Source: Xanthobacter agilis (GTDB taxonomy: Bacteria; Pseudomonadota; Alphaproteobacteria; Rhizobiales; Xanthobacteraceae). From it: a stretch of 64,000 nt of DNA. The translations under genes and the position numbers were made by a program. This document shows, in pieces, positions 34,873 through 42,376 of this stretch. Where the stretch lies: the NCBI RefSeq assembly GCF_021730435.1, contig NZ_JABWGX010000004.1, positions 62,001 to 126,000 of the forward strand, in the 5' to 3' direction. The notes under the pieces are model-generated. The model made no database searches, was not told the DNA's origin, and saw only the letters and a list, made by a program, of their open reading frames with translations. Each line of letters starts with the position of its first letter. Within the stretch, counting starts at the first letter, position 1.

Positions 34873-35120
34873 CCGGTTTGCAGCCGTTGCTCCACACCGC
34901 AGGGCGCCGGTGCCGCCGGTCGAAGGCGGGGCGAAGGATCTGAACTGAAGGACTTGCGGCGCCGGAGCGTCGCCATGCCATGCCCGGACGCGTTCCGTCC
35001 GGGATGCGCGCACCTTGCGGCGCGGGCGTCAACGCGCTCCGCGCCGCCCTTTTTCAAGGGCGAGGTTCAGCGGTGACGCCGAACACGGCCACCGCGCGCA
35101 CCAAGGCCGCCGGTGTGGAA

Positions 35121-35444
35121 TCAGGTGTCTTTGTCCTCGGTGCCGTTGACGAGGGGATGCGCGGACTCAAGGATGGCCAGCGCGGCGCGCAGGCGTCTGT
35201 ATTCGTCGGCGTCGATGGTCACGGTTTCGCCGCTGGGCGTTTCGCCGGGGGCGGGGCGGCTGGCGAGCACGGCCTCGAACACGACCTTTTCCAGCTGGAA
35301 GATGCGCTCGCTGGCCCGCTCCAGATAGGGCAGGGGATTGGCCTCCACATTGGCCTCGTGCAGGGCATCCAGGCTCAGAAGCTTGCGAAACCGCCGCGTG
35401 GTGCGGCGCTTGTCGGCACCGAAATCATGCGTGATCACACTCAT
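35121..35444 (-). CDS. Small nif-region hypothetical protein
   Basis: The 107-residue protein (MSVITHDFGADKRRTTRRFRKLLSLDALHEANVEANPLPYLERASERIFQLEKVVFEAVLASRPAP...) is helical and basic at the N-terminus, with a Leu/Val heptad-like stretch suggesting a helical hairpin. The ATG at 35444 is preceded by CAGGAAGGCCTGAC. The frame reaches upstream to 35582 but the added part is unlike a protein start. No function is known; it lies downstream of the DLH-like gene on the same strand. Confidence 0.6.
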   Translation of the reverse strand: MSVITHDFGADKRRTTRRFRKLLSLDALHEANVEANPLPYLERASERIFQLEKVVFEAVLASRPAPGETPSGETVTIDADEYRRLRAALAILESAHPLVNGTEDKDT

Positions 35445-35622
35445 GTCAGGCCTTCCTGAAGCGCGTCGAAACGGAAGCGCGGCGCCGTGTGCCGCCATGT
35501 CGGGAGCCGGGGCCACCCCAGACATTGTCTGTCGCGCGTCCGACACGGTAAAATTCAGCCCAGACGAAATCAAGCCGGCCAATGGCCGAAGTCGATGGCG
35601 CAGGTCAGGAGCCCTCGTCCGG

Positions 35623-35653
35623 GTGATGGCCGGTCGCGGGGACCGGCCATCAC
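35623..35653. terminator. Hairpin downstream of the DLH-like gene
   Basis: Perfect 13-bp arms (GTGATGGCCGGTC and its complement) with a 5-nt loop lie 8 bp beyond the minus-strand stop at 35661. There is no T-run; it may end or stabilise the transcript. Confidence 0.55.
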
Positions 35654-35660
35654 GCTGTTC

Positions 35661-36389
35661 TCAGGCGTCGGGTGGGCCGAGGTCATCGTCGGCCTTCTTC
35701 TTGGGCTTGCGCTCGGTCTTGGCCTGGGCATAGGCGCCCGCGTTCTTCAGTTGAACCGGCCCTTGTCCCACCACGTATTGGGAAATCCAGAACAAGGTGC
35801 GGTCCAGGGCGAGCGCCGCCGTCGCCGCGTCGTCGATGGCGCCGGGATAGAGATAGGCGGAGACATCGGGCCGTGCCGCGCGGAACCGAATGATGTCGTC
35901 TTCGGAAAACAGCGGATCATCTTCCGCGAAGTGGAGCAGGGTGGGCACCCGCCGTTTCTCCCGCGCCCCGTCCAGCACACCTTCCGCATAATAGCCGATG
36001 GCGCACGCCAGGCCCCGCACGCGGTTCGCGGCGTGATAGGCGAGATAGCCGCCCCAGGCGTGGCCGACCACGGCCACCTTGCCGGCGTCCTTGACCGAAT
36101 CGACCGCCGCCTGGACCGCGGCCAGCGACCAGTCGGTGCCCACCTGGGCCGCGAGCGCGCGCCCCTCGCCCGCGTCGCTGGCGGCGAGGGTCACGTTGGC
36201 CTTCACCTTGTCGAACAGGGCGGGGGCGATCGCCACATAGCCGGCGGCCGCGAAGCCATCGGCGATCTTGCGGATCTCCGCATCGACGCCGAAGACATCC
36301 TGGACAACGACGACGGCACCCTTGGGGGCGCCTTCCGGATCGGCGCGGTAGGCGGAGACGGTTCCGTCATCGGTGGTGAGTTGGATCAT
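35661..36389 (-). CDS. Dienelactone-hydrolase-fold protein with degenerate active site
   Basis: The 242-residue alpha/beta protein resembles DLH: GAVVVVQDVFG, AEIRKIADGFAAAGYVAIAPALFD, KVAVVGHAWGGYLAYHAANR, TLLHFAEDDPLF and YLYPGAIDDAATAALALD. In the family the nucleophile Cys sits in GxCxGG, but here the site reads GHAWGG (Ala), and the catalytic His of the YxGAxH region is replaced by Asp. The N-terminal acid is also changed (QDVFG instead of QExFG). The enzyme is therefore probably inactive or a binding protein (inference). The ATG at 36389 gives the family start. Confidence 0.8.
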   Translation of the reverse strand: MIQLTTDDGTVSAYRADPEGAPKGAVVVVQDVFGVDAEIRKIADGFAAAGYVAIAPALFDKVKANVTLAASDAGEGRALAAQVGTDWSLAAVQAAVDSVKDAGKVAVVGHAWGGYLAYHAANRVRGLACAIGYYAEGVLDGAREKRRVPTLLHFAEDDPLFSEDDIIRFRAARPDVSAYLYPGAIDDAATAALALDRTLFWISQYVVGQGPVQLKNAGAYAQAKTERKPKKKADDDLGPPDA

Positions 36390-36466
36390 GGCATCCTCGT
36401 TTCTCGAGCGGCTTCCGGGGAAGGGGGCAGGTCCGCTCGCTCTGCCACTCAGTACTGATGTGCTGA

Positions 36467-36482
36467 TGCAGAGAAGATGCCA
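36467..36482 (-). promoter_or_regulatory. Putative sigma-54 promoter of the DLH-like gene
   Basis: Minus-strand TGGCATCTTCTCTGCA has GG and GC 10 nt apart; the -24 part is good and the -12 part has CTGC in place of TTGC. It lies 78 bp before the ATG. Confidence 0.45.
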
Positions 36483-36585
36483 GAAAGAAAAGGCGCGCCT
36501 CATGTGGCACGCCTTTCATCGGTGGGGTCGTTATTTTTCCGCCCCCGCCGGATTTGAGGGGCGAAAATTTGAAAATGCGCTGAAT

Positions 36586-37359
36586 TTATTGTTTTGCGGA
36601 GTCGTTCGCGCGGAGCAGGCGGGTGCGCGCCAGCTCGGAGATTTCGGGCACCGGGTCGTCCGCCAGCACGGCGAGGTCCGCGTCGCCGGCGCGCTCGGCC
36701 ACCGCGAAACGCACCCGCATGTCGTCATCGTCCCGCAGGGGCGTGAGCGCGCCCTCGGGCAGGCGCTCGGCGACGATCACGCGGACCAGCGGATCGGGAT
36801 CCTGCGCCATGCGGGCAAGGGTGCGCCCCTCCACCCGGCGGGCCACGTCGCGCCGCACCTCGGTTTCCGGGTCGTGCAGGCTGTAGATGAGGGCGTCGAG
36901 GGGCGCGCGCCGCACGGCGGCCCGGCGCACCCGGTAATCTTCATCCGACAGCAGCGGCACCAGCGCCGCGCCTTCGAGGCGATCAGCGACGGCGATGCGG
37001 ACGTCCGGCTCGGGGTCGCTCTTCAGCGGGCCGATGCGGCTCGCCGGCAGGCGTCTGGCCACCATCGCGCGAACGTCCGGCTCGGGATCCGCGAGCAGCG
37101 CCGGCAACAGGAAGACGCTGGCATGCTTGGCGGCCAGCACGCGCACTTCGAAATAGGGGTGGTCGAGGTAGCGAGCGGCGAGTTCGGCATTGCGCCGAAA
37201 GAAATTGTCGATGCGCTTATGCCGCCGGTCGGCCACGCACACGGTGCCGAGGTCGCAGCGCCCTTCGGCATGCATGTCCTCGTGGGGGCAATCCTGGCAT
37301 CGCAGGGGGCGCCCCTGCCAATCCAGGGCTTCAAGCTGAACTTCGCTGCTGGCGCGCAT
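36586..37359 (-). CDS. LRV-type protein with N-terminal [4Fe-4S] motif
   Basis: The 257-residue protein begins with a four-Cys motif C-x2-C-x10-C-x5-C (about residues 21-41) followed by repeated helices of the leucine-rich-variant type (DPEPDVRAMVARRLPASRIGPLKSDPEPDVRIAVADRLEGAALVPLLSDEDYRVRRAAVRRAP and more), about 24 residues per unit. Family members with this Fe-S motif occur in nif regions such as Azotobacter. Their function is unknown; the curved repeat surface suggests a scaffold. It is a paralogue of the gene at 41606-42376. Confidence 0.9.
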   Translation of the reverse strand: MRASSEVQLEALDWQGRPLRCQDCPHEDMHAEGRCDLGTVCVADRRHKRIDNFFRRNAELAARYLDHPYFEVRVLAAKHASVFLLPALLADPEPDVRAMVARRLPASRIGPLKSDPEPDVRIAVADRLEGAALVPLLSDEDYRVRRAAVRRAPLDALIYSLHDPETEVRRDVARRVEGRTLARMAQDPDPLVRVIVAERLPEGALTPLRDDDDMRVRFAVAERAGDADLAVLADDPVPEISELARTRLLRANDSAKQ

Positions 37360-37626
37360 GTCCGAACCTCCTCATACCCCGTGCGGAGCCGCCTTCTGCG
37401 AGCGACCTCCGTCGCGGGTCTCCTTGCAGCTAAGCTAGGCATGCTTCCGGTTCTGCGCCAGAGCCGGCGACGGTGCTTCACGCGCGCGTGACAGCAACGC
37501 TCCGGAGCCCGTGCCCCGTGCCGGGAGAACGGCGCGGGGCACGGTGGCGGACTTGGTCGCGGATTTGGCTACGTAATTGTCCGTATTGTTCCGGCGAAGG
37601 GGGCGCCGTAATTACGGACAGCGCAG

Positions 37627-37851
37627 TCACGCGGCCTTTGAGTCGAAGGGGGACTTGAATTCCGCAAGCTGCGCCGCGTTGAGGCGGTAAACGCCGCGGC
37701 CGCCAGCCAGTGCTTGGTAGGTGGTGCCGGCGTGTTCGGCCAGATAGTTGAACCACTCTTGGGCGTCGAGAGACGCGGGGCGCTCGCTAATCTCCACGAC
37801 CGTTCCGCTGGGGTTGAAGCGGGCGTGGATGAGAATCTTCTGGCTGTCCAT
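37627..37851 (-). CDS. Small nif-region hypothetical protein
   Basis: The 74-residue protein (MDSQKILIHARFNPSGTVVEISERPASLDAQEWFNYLAEHAGTTYQALAGGRGVYRLNAAQLAEFK...) has a normal ribosome-binding site (ACGGAGACGACAC) before the ATG. It looks like a small alpha/beta domain. No family is recognised, but the composition is clearly coding. It stands alone upstream of the LRV gene. Confidence 0.65.
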   Translation of the reverse strand: MDSQKILIHARFNPSGTVVEISERPASLDAQEWFNYLAEHAGTTYQALAGGRGVYRLNAAQLAEFKSPFDSKAA

Positions 37852-38754
37852 GTGTCGTCTCCGTGATGCTGTGTCGTCGGTGGTGGTGTGTCGACTGCGG
37901 TAGACTTTTGTACAAAGGCCTCCCCTGTGGAGGGCCGTTTGTTCTGAAGGTGCCATAGCGTGTCCGGTTTCAGCGGCGCGCGATGGTGTCTTGCGGTGTC
38001 GTGCCCGAGGGCTTCATGCCTCCTCGGTCGAGCCGGTGGGCTGGCATGGTCGGCCGCCGGACGCGAGCGAACAGTCCGCGCGTGCGGCGCGGTTTTCCAA
38101 CTCCAAAAAAAGAGCGAGCTTTGAAGGCTGGGCCGAAGCGGGCTCGCGGCCAAAGCTCTTGCCGGCGGGTCCGCGTCCGATCTGCGGCGCCTTGGGGCGG
38201 ACCCCAGGGCGTAGCCGAAGGTTCAGCGGCTGCATCATTGTCCAAGCAAATTCGGGACCACGGGCAGAGGCGGGCGCGCCCAGCATCCGGGTGGGGTCGG
38301 TCTCGGGCCTGCGCCGCGCCGCGGATCGAGGCCGGTTCCGTGCCGATGGCGATGCGGGAGCGCGATGCAGGGCCGCGGGGCGTCTCATTTCCGGTGTTGG
38401 ATATGTCAGCACCAGGCGCGGTGAGCGTGACGGCTTGGCGGTCGATGAGCGGCTATGCAGCCGAGAATCTGCACCCCGTCTTGCGGATGGATCAGCACCG
38501 GCGGTGACGGGTCCTGATGGGCGGCGCGGGTTCGTGGACGCTTGCCTGTGCGTCCGACGGGTCGTGTCAAAAGAATCCGTGCGGGGTTTTCTCGAAAAGC
38601 GCCTGCACATCACGCACGGAGCTTTTCGCGAATGCGGCGCGCGCTGGAACGCGACTCGGCGGCATCGATCGAAAGCTGCGGCAAGGGTATTCAAACGCCA
38701 ATCGGCGCCGCGGTCCTGCGGGCGCCGATTGGCGGTCTCGCCTGAGGGCCGGTC
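37852..38754. other. Gene-free region, 903 bp
   Basis: The longest stretch in the window without a supported gene. Overlapping frames on both strands are shadow-like. It contains the nifB-operon terminator at its right end (38696-38734) and a smaller inverted repeat CGAAAAGC...GCTTTTCG near 38593-38629. Pseudogene content cannot be excluded but no family is recognised. Confidence 0.45.
38691..38734 (-). terminator. Terminator of the nifB operon
   Basis: Perfect 14-bp arms (CGCCAATCGGCGCC and its complement) around an 11-nt loop lie 20 bp past the stop of the last operon gene. On the minus strand the stem is followed by TTTG. Confidence 0.75.
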
Positions 38755-39072
38755 TCAGAGGCCGGCGTAGTCGAAGCCGAGCAGCTCCACAGTGACGTTC
38801 TCGGTGCCGAGCACCGTGATCAGCGCGGCCATGCGCGACTTGGAGCCGACGCCGACAATGGTGTCGAGCTTCTCATTCTCTTCGCGGGAGGTCTTGGAGA
38901 GGCCCTTGCGACCTTCCAGGACGAAAACGTGAGAATAGCTGCCGTCCTTGTCTTCCTTCTGGCGATCGAGCAGGCGCGGCTCCACGGAGGTCAGGACCTC
39001 GAAGAGGTTCGCACCTTCAGCGGCCTCGACGGTCTTGCCGAGGGGGAGAACCTTAATGGACACGGTGGACAT
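38755..39072 (-). CDS. Ferredoxin-fold protein without cysteines
   Basis: The 105-residue protein starts MSTVSIKVLPLGKTVEAAEGANLFEVL, like a [2Fe-2S] ferredoxin (Shethna/FeSII or FdxB style), and ends GVGSKSRMAALITVLGTENVTVELLGFD, where a ferredoxin has the SRLACQ...VELP end. The middle contains EGRKGLSKTSREENEKLDTI. All four cluster cysteines are absent; there is no Cys at all. It is the last gene of the nifB operon. The AGGAG site precedes the ATG; a TTG one codon earlier is ignored. Probably a non-redox protein that keeps the fold (inference). Confidence 0.8.
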   Translation of the reverse strand: MSTVSIKVLPLGKTVEAAEGANLFEVLTSVEPRLLDRQKEDKDGSYSHVFVLEGRKGLSKTSREENEKLDTIVGVGSKSRMAALITVLGTENVTVELLGFDYAGL

Positions 39073-39123
39073 CAACTACTCCTGTCATTTCCAAATATTA
39101 TTGGGGTGCGCGTTTTTTGGAGC

Positions 39124-40326
39124 CTAGTAGATGGCGGACCCCGCCCCTACGTTGATGGAGGCATCCTTCATCGTTGCGACGATGAACTCGATTTCGTCTT
39201 CGGTCAGGTGGGTGTGGAACGGCAGCGCGACAGCGCGGTCCGCCACCTTCTCGGTGACGAGATAGTCGCCGCGGCGATAGCCGAGGTCGAAATAGTGCCG
39301 CTGCAGGTGCAGTGGATTGGCATAGGCGGTGGATTCAACCTTCTCCACCTTCAAGTCGTCAACGATGGCATCCCGGCTCGACTTGGAAAAGCGCGTGCCC
39401 AGATGCACCACATACAGGAACCAGTGCACCTCGGTGACATCAGGACCGATGTAGGGATCCTTGATGCCCTCGAACGACTGGACATATTTGTAATAGAGGT
39501 GCTCGACATACCGCCGCCGCTCCAGAATTTCTTCCAGGCGGTTGAGCTGGGCGAGGCCGAGCGCGGCGGTGACGTCGCTCATGGGCGCCTGATAGGGCGC
39601 GGTCATGCTCACCACCACCGAGGAGCGCTCATCTAGCCGGTGCGAGCGGTAGCGGCGCAGGGCCACCGCCACGTCGATGTCGTTCGTCACCACCATGCCG
39701 CCTTCGCCGCAGGTCAGGGGCGAGGGCTGGGAAAAGTCGAATACCGCGGTATCGCCGAAGGTGCCGACCAGCGCGTCCTTGTAGCGCGAGCCGATGGCCT
39801 CGGTGGAATCCTCGATGAGAATGAGATTGTGCGCGGTGGCGAGCGCCCGCAGGCCGTCCCAGGCCGCGGGATGGCCATTGGTGTTGCCGGCGACGATGGC
39901 CTTGGTTTTCTCGGTGATGCGCAGGGCGGCCTTGTCGGGCACCAGCGTTCCGGCCCAATAGTCGATGTCGGCAAATACCGGCCGCGCGCCCACCAGGCTG
40001 ATGGCGTGGGCGGTCTCGCGGAACGAATAGGGGGAGGCGATCACCTCGTCGCCCGGCCCGATGCCATAGGCGTGCAGGGTGATGAGCAGCCCCATGGTGC
40101 CGCTCGGCACCGCCACCGCATATTTGCGCCCGAGATAGGCCGCGAAGGCCTCCTCGAACGCGTCCACGGTCGGGCCAGCGGACAGGCGCGGCGCCTGCAG
40201 GGCAAGGCTCACGGCCTCAAGCTCGGCAACCGTGATGTCGGGGTCGGAGAGCGGAATCGATGTCGCTTCGGCCGCACCTTCGTCGGTGTCGTCCGTCAGG
40301 TCTGCGACAAGATCATCGTCCATCAT
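39124..40326 (-). CDS. DegT/DnrJ/EryC1/StrS aminotransferase-fold protein lacking the PLP lysine
   Basis: The 400-residue protein aligns with sugar-aminotransferase (AHBA synthase) family: an N-terminal acidic stretch, AVAVPSGTMGLLITLHAYGIGPGDEVI, ARPVFADID, LILIEDSTEAIGSRYKDALVGTFGDTAVFDF, then GEGGMVVTND. In the family the segment before GEGG holds the Lys that binds PLP (SFxPTKxxTxGEGG); here it reads FSQPSPLTCGEGG, with Ser at the Lys position. A Schiff base with PLP is not expected. It sits in the nifB operon, coupled to the downstream ferredoxin-fold gene. Its role is unknown. Confidence 0.85.
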   Translation of the reverse strand: MMDDDLVADLTDDTDEGAAEATSIPLSDPDITVAELEAVSLALQAPRLSAGPTVDAFEEAFAAYLGRKYAVAVPSGTMGLLITLHAYGIGPGDEVIASPYSFRETAHAISLVGARPVFADIDYWAGTLVPDKAALRITEKTKAIVAGNTNGHPAAWDGLRALATAHNLILIEDSTEAIGSRYKDALVGTFGDTAVFDFSQPSPLTCGEGGMVVTNDIDVAVALRRYRSHRLDERSSVVVSMTAPYQAPMSDVTAALGLAQLNRLEEILERRRYVEHLYYKYVQSFEGIKDPYIGPDVTEVHWFLYVVHLGTRFSKSSRDAIVDDLKVEKVESTAYANPLHLQRHYFDLGYRRGDYLVTEKVADRAVALPFHTHLTEDEIEFIVATMKDASINVGAGSAIY

Positions 40327-40344
40327 CGCACAGCGCTCCCGTTT

Positions 40345-40605
40345 TCAGTTCTTCTTGGCCAGGATGACGCCCGTAGCCCGGGCGGGATCGCTCGTGATCT
40401 GGACGCAGTGGTCGGCGGTGTCGATGAGGTGGATGTCGAAGGCCGCAAAGCTCAGGAATGGCGGTTCGCAGACATCGGAGGCGTCACACTGGGTCCACGA
40501 CAGCTTCGGCAGGCGCTGGCGCAGCTCCGCGAAGACCGGCCCGGCAAGATCCTCTGCCGTCAGCACCTTTTGGATTTCCGACAAGTCGGTGTCGCTCACT
40601 GCCAT
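40345..40605 (-). CDS. DUF6129-like nif-associated protein
   Basis: The 86-residue protein contains DLSEIQKVLTAEDLAGPVFAELRQRLPKLSWTQCDASDVCEPPFLSFAAFDIHLIDTADHCVQITSDPARATGVILA. The ending and the SDPxxATGxxLA pattern recall DUF6129, common in nif clusters (moderate certainty). It is a small alpha/beta protein with two Cys-containing turns and no cofactor motif. It sits 18 bp upstream of the aminotransferase-fold gene in the nifB operon. Confidence 0.7.
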   Translation of the reverse strand: MAVSDTDLSEIQKVLTAEDLAGPVFAELRQRLPKLSWTQCDASDVCEPPFLSFAAFDIHLIDTADHCVQITSDPARATGVILAKKN

Positions 40606-40678
40606 GGTCCTCAACTCCGCTTTGGCTGCGCAAGGCCGCCGGGTGGCCGATGAGGCGTGCGCGAAGGGGGCGCGGACC

Positions 40679-41008
40679 TCACTGCCAGAACTTGCGCTCG
40701 CTATCGTCGTTCAAAAGCTGAAGCAGTTCGACCAGCCGCGGGTGCGTGCTGTCGAGCTCCCAGCTCTTTGCCTCATGGTTCTTGCGAAAAAGATGCCAAG
40801 TGCCGGCCTCGGCATCGAAACGCAGCAGGGCGATATCCACGACGCCGCCATCCGGGTCCACATTGCGCGAGCAGCAGGCGCTCTCGATGCGGTATCCGTC
40901 GGGTGCGCCGAGAACGCGCGGTTCCACATAGCGGTAGCGCTTGCGGGCCTTGAGCGTCCGCTCGATCCTCTTGCGATCGAGATCATTGGGATGAGGGGGC
41001 AGTCTCAT
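40679..41008 (-). CDS. DUF3024-like nif-associated protein
   Basis: The 109-residue protein (MRLPPHPNDLDRKRIERTLKARKRYRYVEPRVLGAPDGYRIESACCSRNVDPDGGVVDIALLRFDAEAGTWHLFRKNHEAKSWELDS...) matches the DUF3024 pattern of YVEP, YRIES.CCSRNVDP and WxLxRxxH. The CC pair may bind metal, though this is not known. It lies between nifZ and the DUF6129-like gene in the nifB operon. The ATG was chosen because the longer frame overlaps nifZ. Confidence 0.7.
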   Translation of the reverse strand: MRLPPHPNDLDRKRIERTLKARKRYRYVEPRVLGAPDGYRIESACCSRNVDPDGGVVDIALLRFDAEAGTWHLFRKNHEAKSWELDSTHPRLVELLQLLNDDSERKFWQ

Positions 41009-41052
41009 CGGCCTTACTCTCCCGTCGGAGCGTGCCGGCGGCGATCGGCCGC

Positions 41053-41295
41053 TTACACCGGCTCGATCTCCTCCTCCAGGCAGCCAATAACCAGACGTTC
41101 GTTGAACTCCACCAGATAGATGGGGGTGTTGGTTTCGGTGTGGCTGCCGACCTGAACGATTTCGCCGATGGTGCCGAGATCCACCAGCAGCGCATCCGGC
41201 AGGGCTTCCGGGTAGGAGCCGTCGTTGCGCAACTCGATGAGGGTCTTCACCTTCATGCCCCACTCGTATTTGGGCAGGCGCTGGTCGAACATCAT
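41053..41295 (-). CDS. nifZ: NifZ domain protein (second copy)
   Basis: The 80-residue protein (FDQRLPKYEWGMKVKTLIELRNDGSYPEALPDALLVDLGTIGEIVQVGSHTETNTPIYLVEFNERLVIGCLEEEIEPV) is a NifZ domain, which helps P-cluster/MoFe protein maturation in other diazotrophs. Its ATG overlaps the stop of the upstream nifZ by 4 bp. Two consecutive nifZ genes are therefore present. This copy is the shorter one and lacks the extended acid C-terminus. Confidence 0.85.
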   Translation of the reverse strand: MMFDQRLPKYEWGMKVKTLIELRNDGSYPEALPDALLVDLGTIGEIVQVGSHTETNTPIYLVEFNERLVIGCLEEEIEPV

Positions 41296-41609
41296 GCGCT
41301 GGGTACTCCGGGGAGGGGAATATCTTCTTCATCCCGCGGCTTGGCGGGTTCGAGTTCCTTGCGCTTCATGCCGACGCGATTGCCGCTCTCGGTGAACTCC
41401 ACGCCATAGATATAGAATTGCTGCAGGAAGGTGCCGATGGAGACCACATATCCGATCTCGCCCTTGCGGGCGAGAACTTCGCCGATCTCTTTTCCGGCAT
41501 AGGTGCCGTCGTTGCGGATGACCCGCTTCGCCTTCACCTTTTCTCCAAAGGAGAAGTAAGGCGGCTCGGAAATCTCCACAACGTCGCTGTCGCGAACAAT
41601 ATTACTCAT
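41292..41609 (-). CDS. nifZ: NifZ domain protein (first copy)
   Basis: The 105-residue protein has the NifZ core (PPYFSFGEKVKAKRVIRNDGTYAGKEIGEVLARKGEIGYVVSIGTFLQQFYIYGVEFTESGNRVGMKRKELEPA). NifZ assists formation of the second P-cluster. The start lies inside the 4-bp overlap with the LRV gene; longer upstream frames run into that gene. It is translationally coupled to both neighbours. Confidence 0.88.
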   Translation of the reverse strand: MSNIVRDSDVVEISEPPYFSFGEKVKAKRVIRNDGTYAGKEIGEVLARKGEIGYVVSIGTFLQQFYIYGVEFTESGNRVGMKRKELEPAKPRDEEDIPLPGVPSA

Positions 41610-42376
41610 CGTGGCATCTCCTTCAAAAGGGGCTGCCCGCCAGCGCGGCCGCGGGCCACCTCTCGAACGAACTCGTCGGCGTCCTCCAGCAGCGGCGCGA
41701 TATGGTCGAGGCCGATGCGGTTCGCCACCTCGTGACGCACCCGCCAGTCCGGATCGCGGATCAGGCCGGACAAAAGATCCGGTGGCAGGCGCTGGGCCAC
41801 CTCCAGGCGCACGGTGGCGACCGGATCGGTCATCATGTTGGGCAGCCACTCGGGCGGCAGGCGCTGGGCCACCACCTTGCGCACCTCGGCCTCTTCATCG
41901 GTGATGAGGCGGGACAGCAAGGGCGGCGCCACCCGGCGGGCGACCACGAGGCGCACGTAATAATCCGGGTCGCCCAGCATGGGGATCAGTTCGGCATCGT
42001 CGAGCAAGGACACCATGCGGATGCGCACCTCGCGATGGGGGTCGGTGCGCAGCCGGAGAATGAGCCGCTTGGGCAGCCGCCGGGCCGCGTTCCAGCGCAC
42101 GGTTTCTTCCGGGTCGTCGAGCAGCGACGTCAACACGAACACGTCCGCATGCTTGGCGGCGATGGCGCGCACCTCGAAATGCTCGTGGTGCACATAGCCG
42201 TTGGCGAGGTTGGGATTCCAGTTGAAGAAGCGGTCGATGCGCCGGGCATAGCGATCGTTGACGCAGGCATGTTTCAGCCGGCACTTTCCGGTCGCCAGCA
42301 TGTCCACATGGGCGCAGCTCGCGCAGTCGATGTCGTCACCGAGCCAGTTCTTCGCCTCGTCGATGTCGTCAGTCAT
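41606..42376 (-). CDS. LRV-type protein with N-terminal [4Fe-4S] motif (paralogue)
   Basis: The 256-residue protein has the same C-x2-C-x10-C-x5-C N-terminus (about residues 18-38) and helical leucine-rich-variant repeats (HEHFEVRAIAAKHADVFVLTSLLDDPEETVRWNAARRLPKRLILRLRTDPHREVRIRMVSLLDDAELIPML...). It is clearly a paralogue of the gene at 36586-37359, sharing YFEVRxxAAKHAxVFxLxxLLxDPE. It overlaps nifZ by 4 bp and the TPR gene by 8 bp, which is strong evidence for membership of the nifB operon. Confidence 0.92.
   Translation of the reverse strand: MTDDIDEAKNWLGDDIDCASCAHVDMLATGKCRLKHACVNDRYARRIDRFFNWNPNLANGYVHHEHFEVRAIAAKHADVFVLTSLLDDPEETVRWNAARRLPKRLILRLRTDPHREVRIRMVSLLDDAELIPMLGDPDYYVRLVVARRVAPPLLSRLITDEEAEVRKVVAQRLPPEWLPNMMTDPVATVRLEVAQRLPPDLLSGLIRDPDWRVRHEVANRIGLDHIAPLLEDADEFVREVARGRAGGQPLLKEMPR

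Noticed and set aside
35530-35545. TGT-N10-ACA site before the gene ending at 35121
   Set aside because: The only GG-N10-GC nearby is GC-rich and lacks both consensus cores, so the site is treated as chance.
37940-37955. TGGCACC at a possible -24 site before the 37627-37851 gene
   Set aside because: The -12 element (GAACA) does not match, so I could not support a promoter.
37991-38770. Long frame in the gene-free region
   Set aside because: Arg/Ala/Gly shadow composition, no ribosome site and no family similarity.
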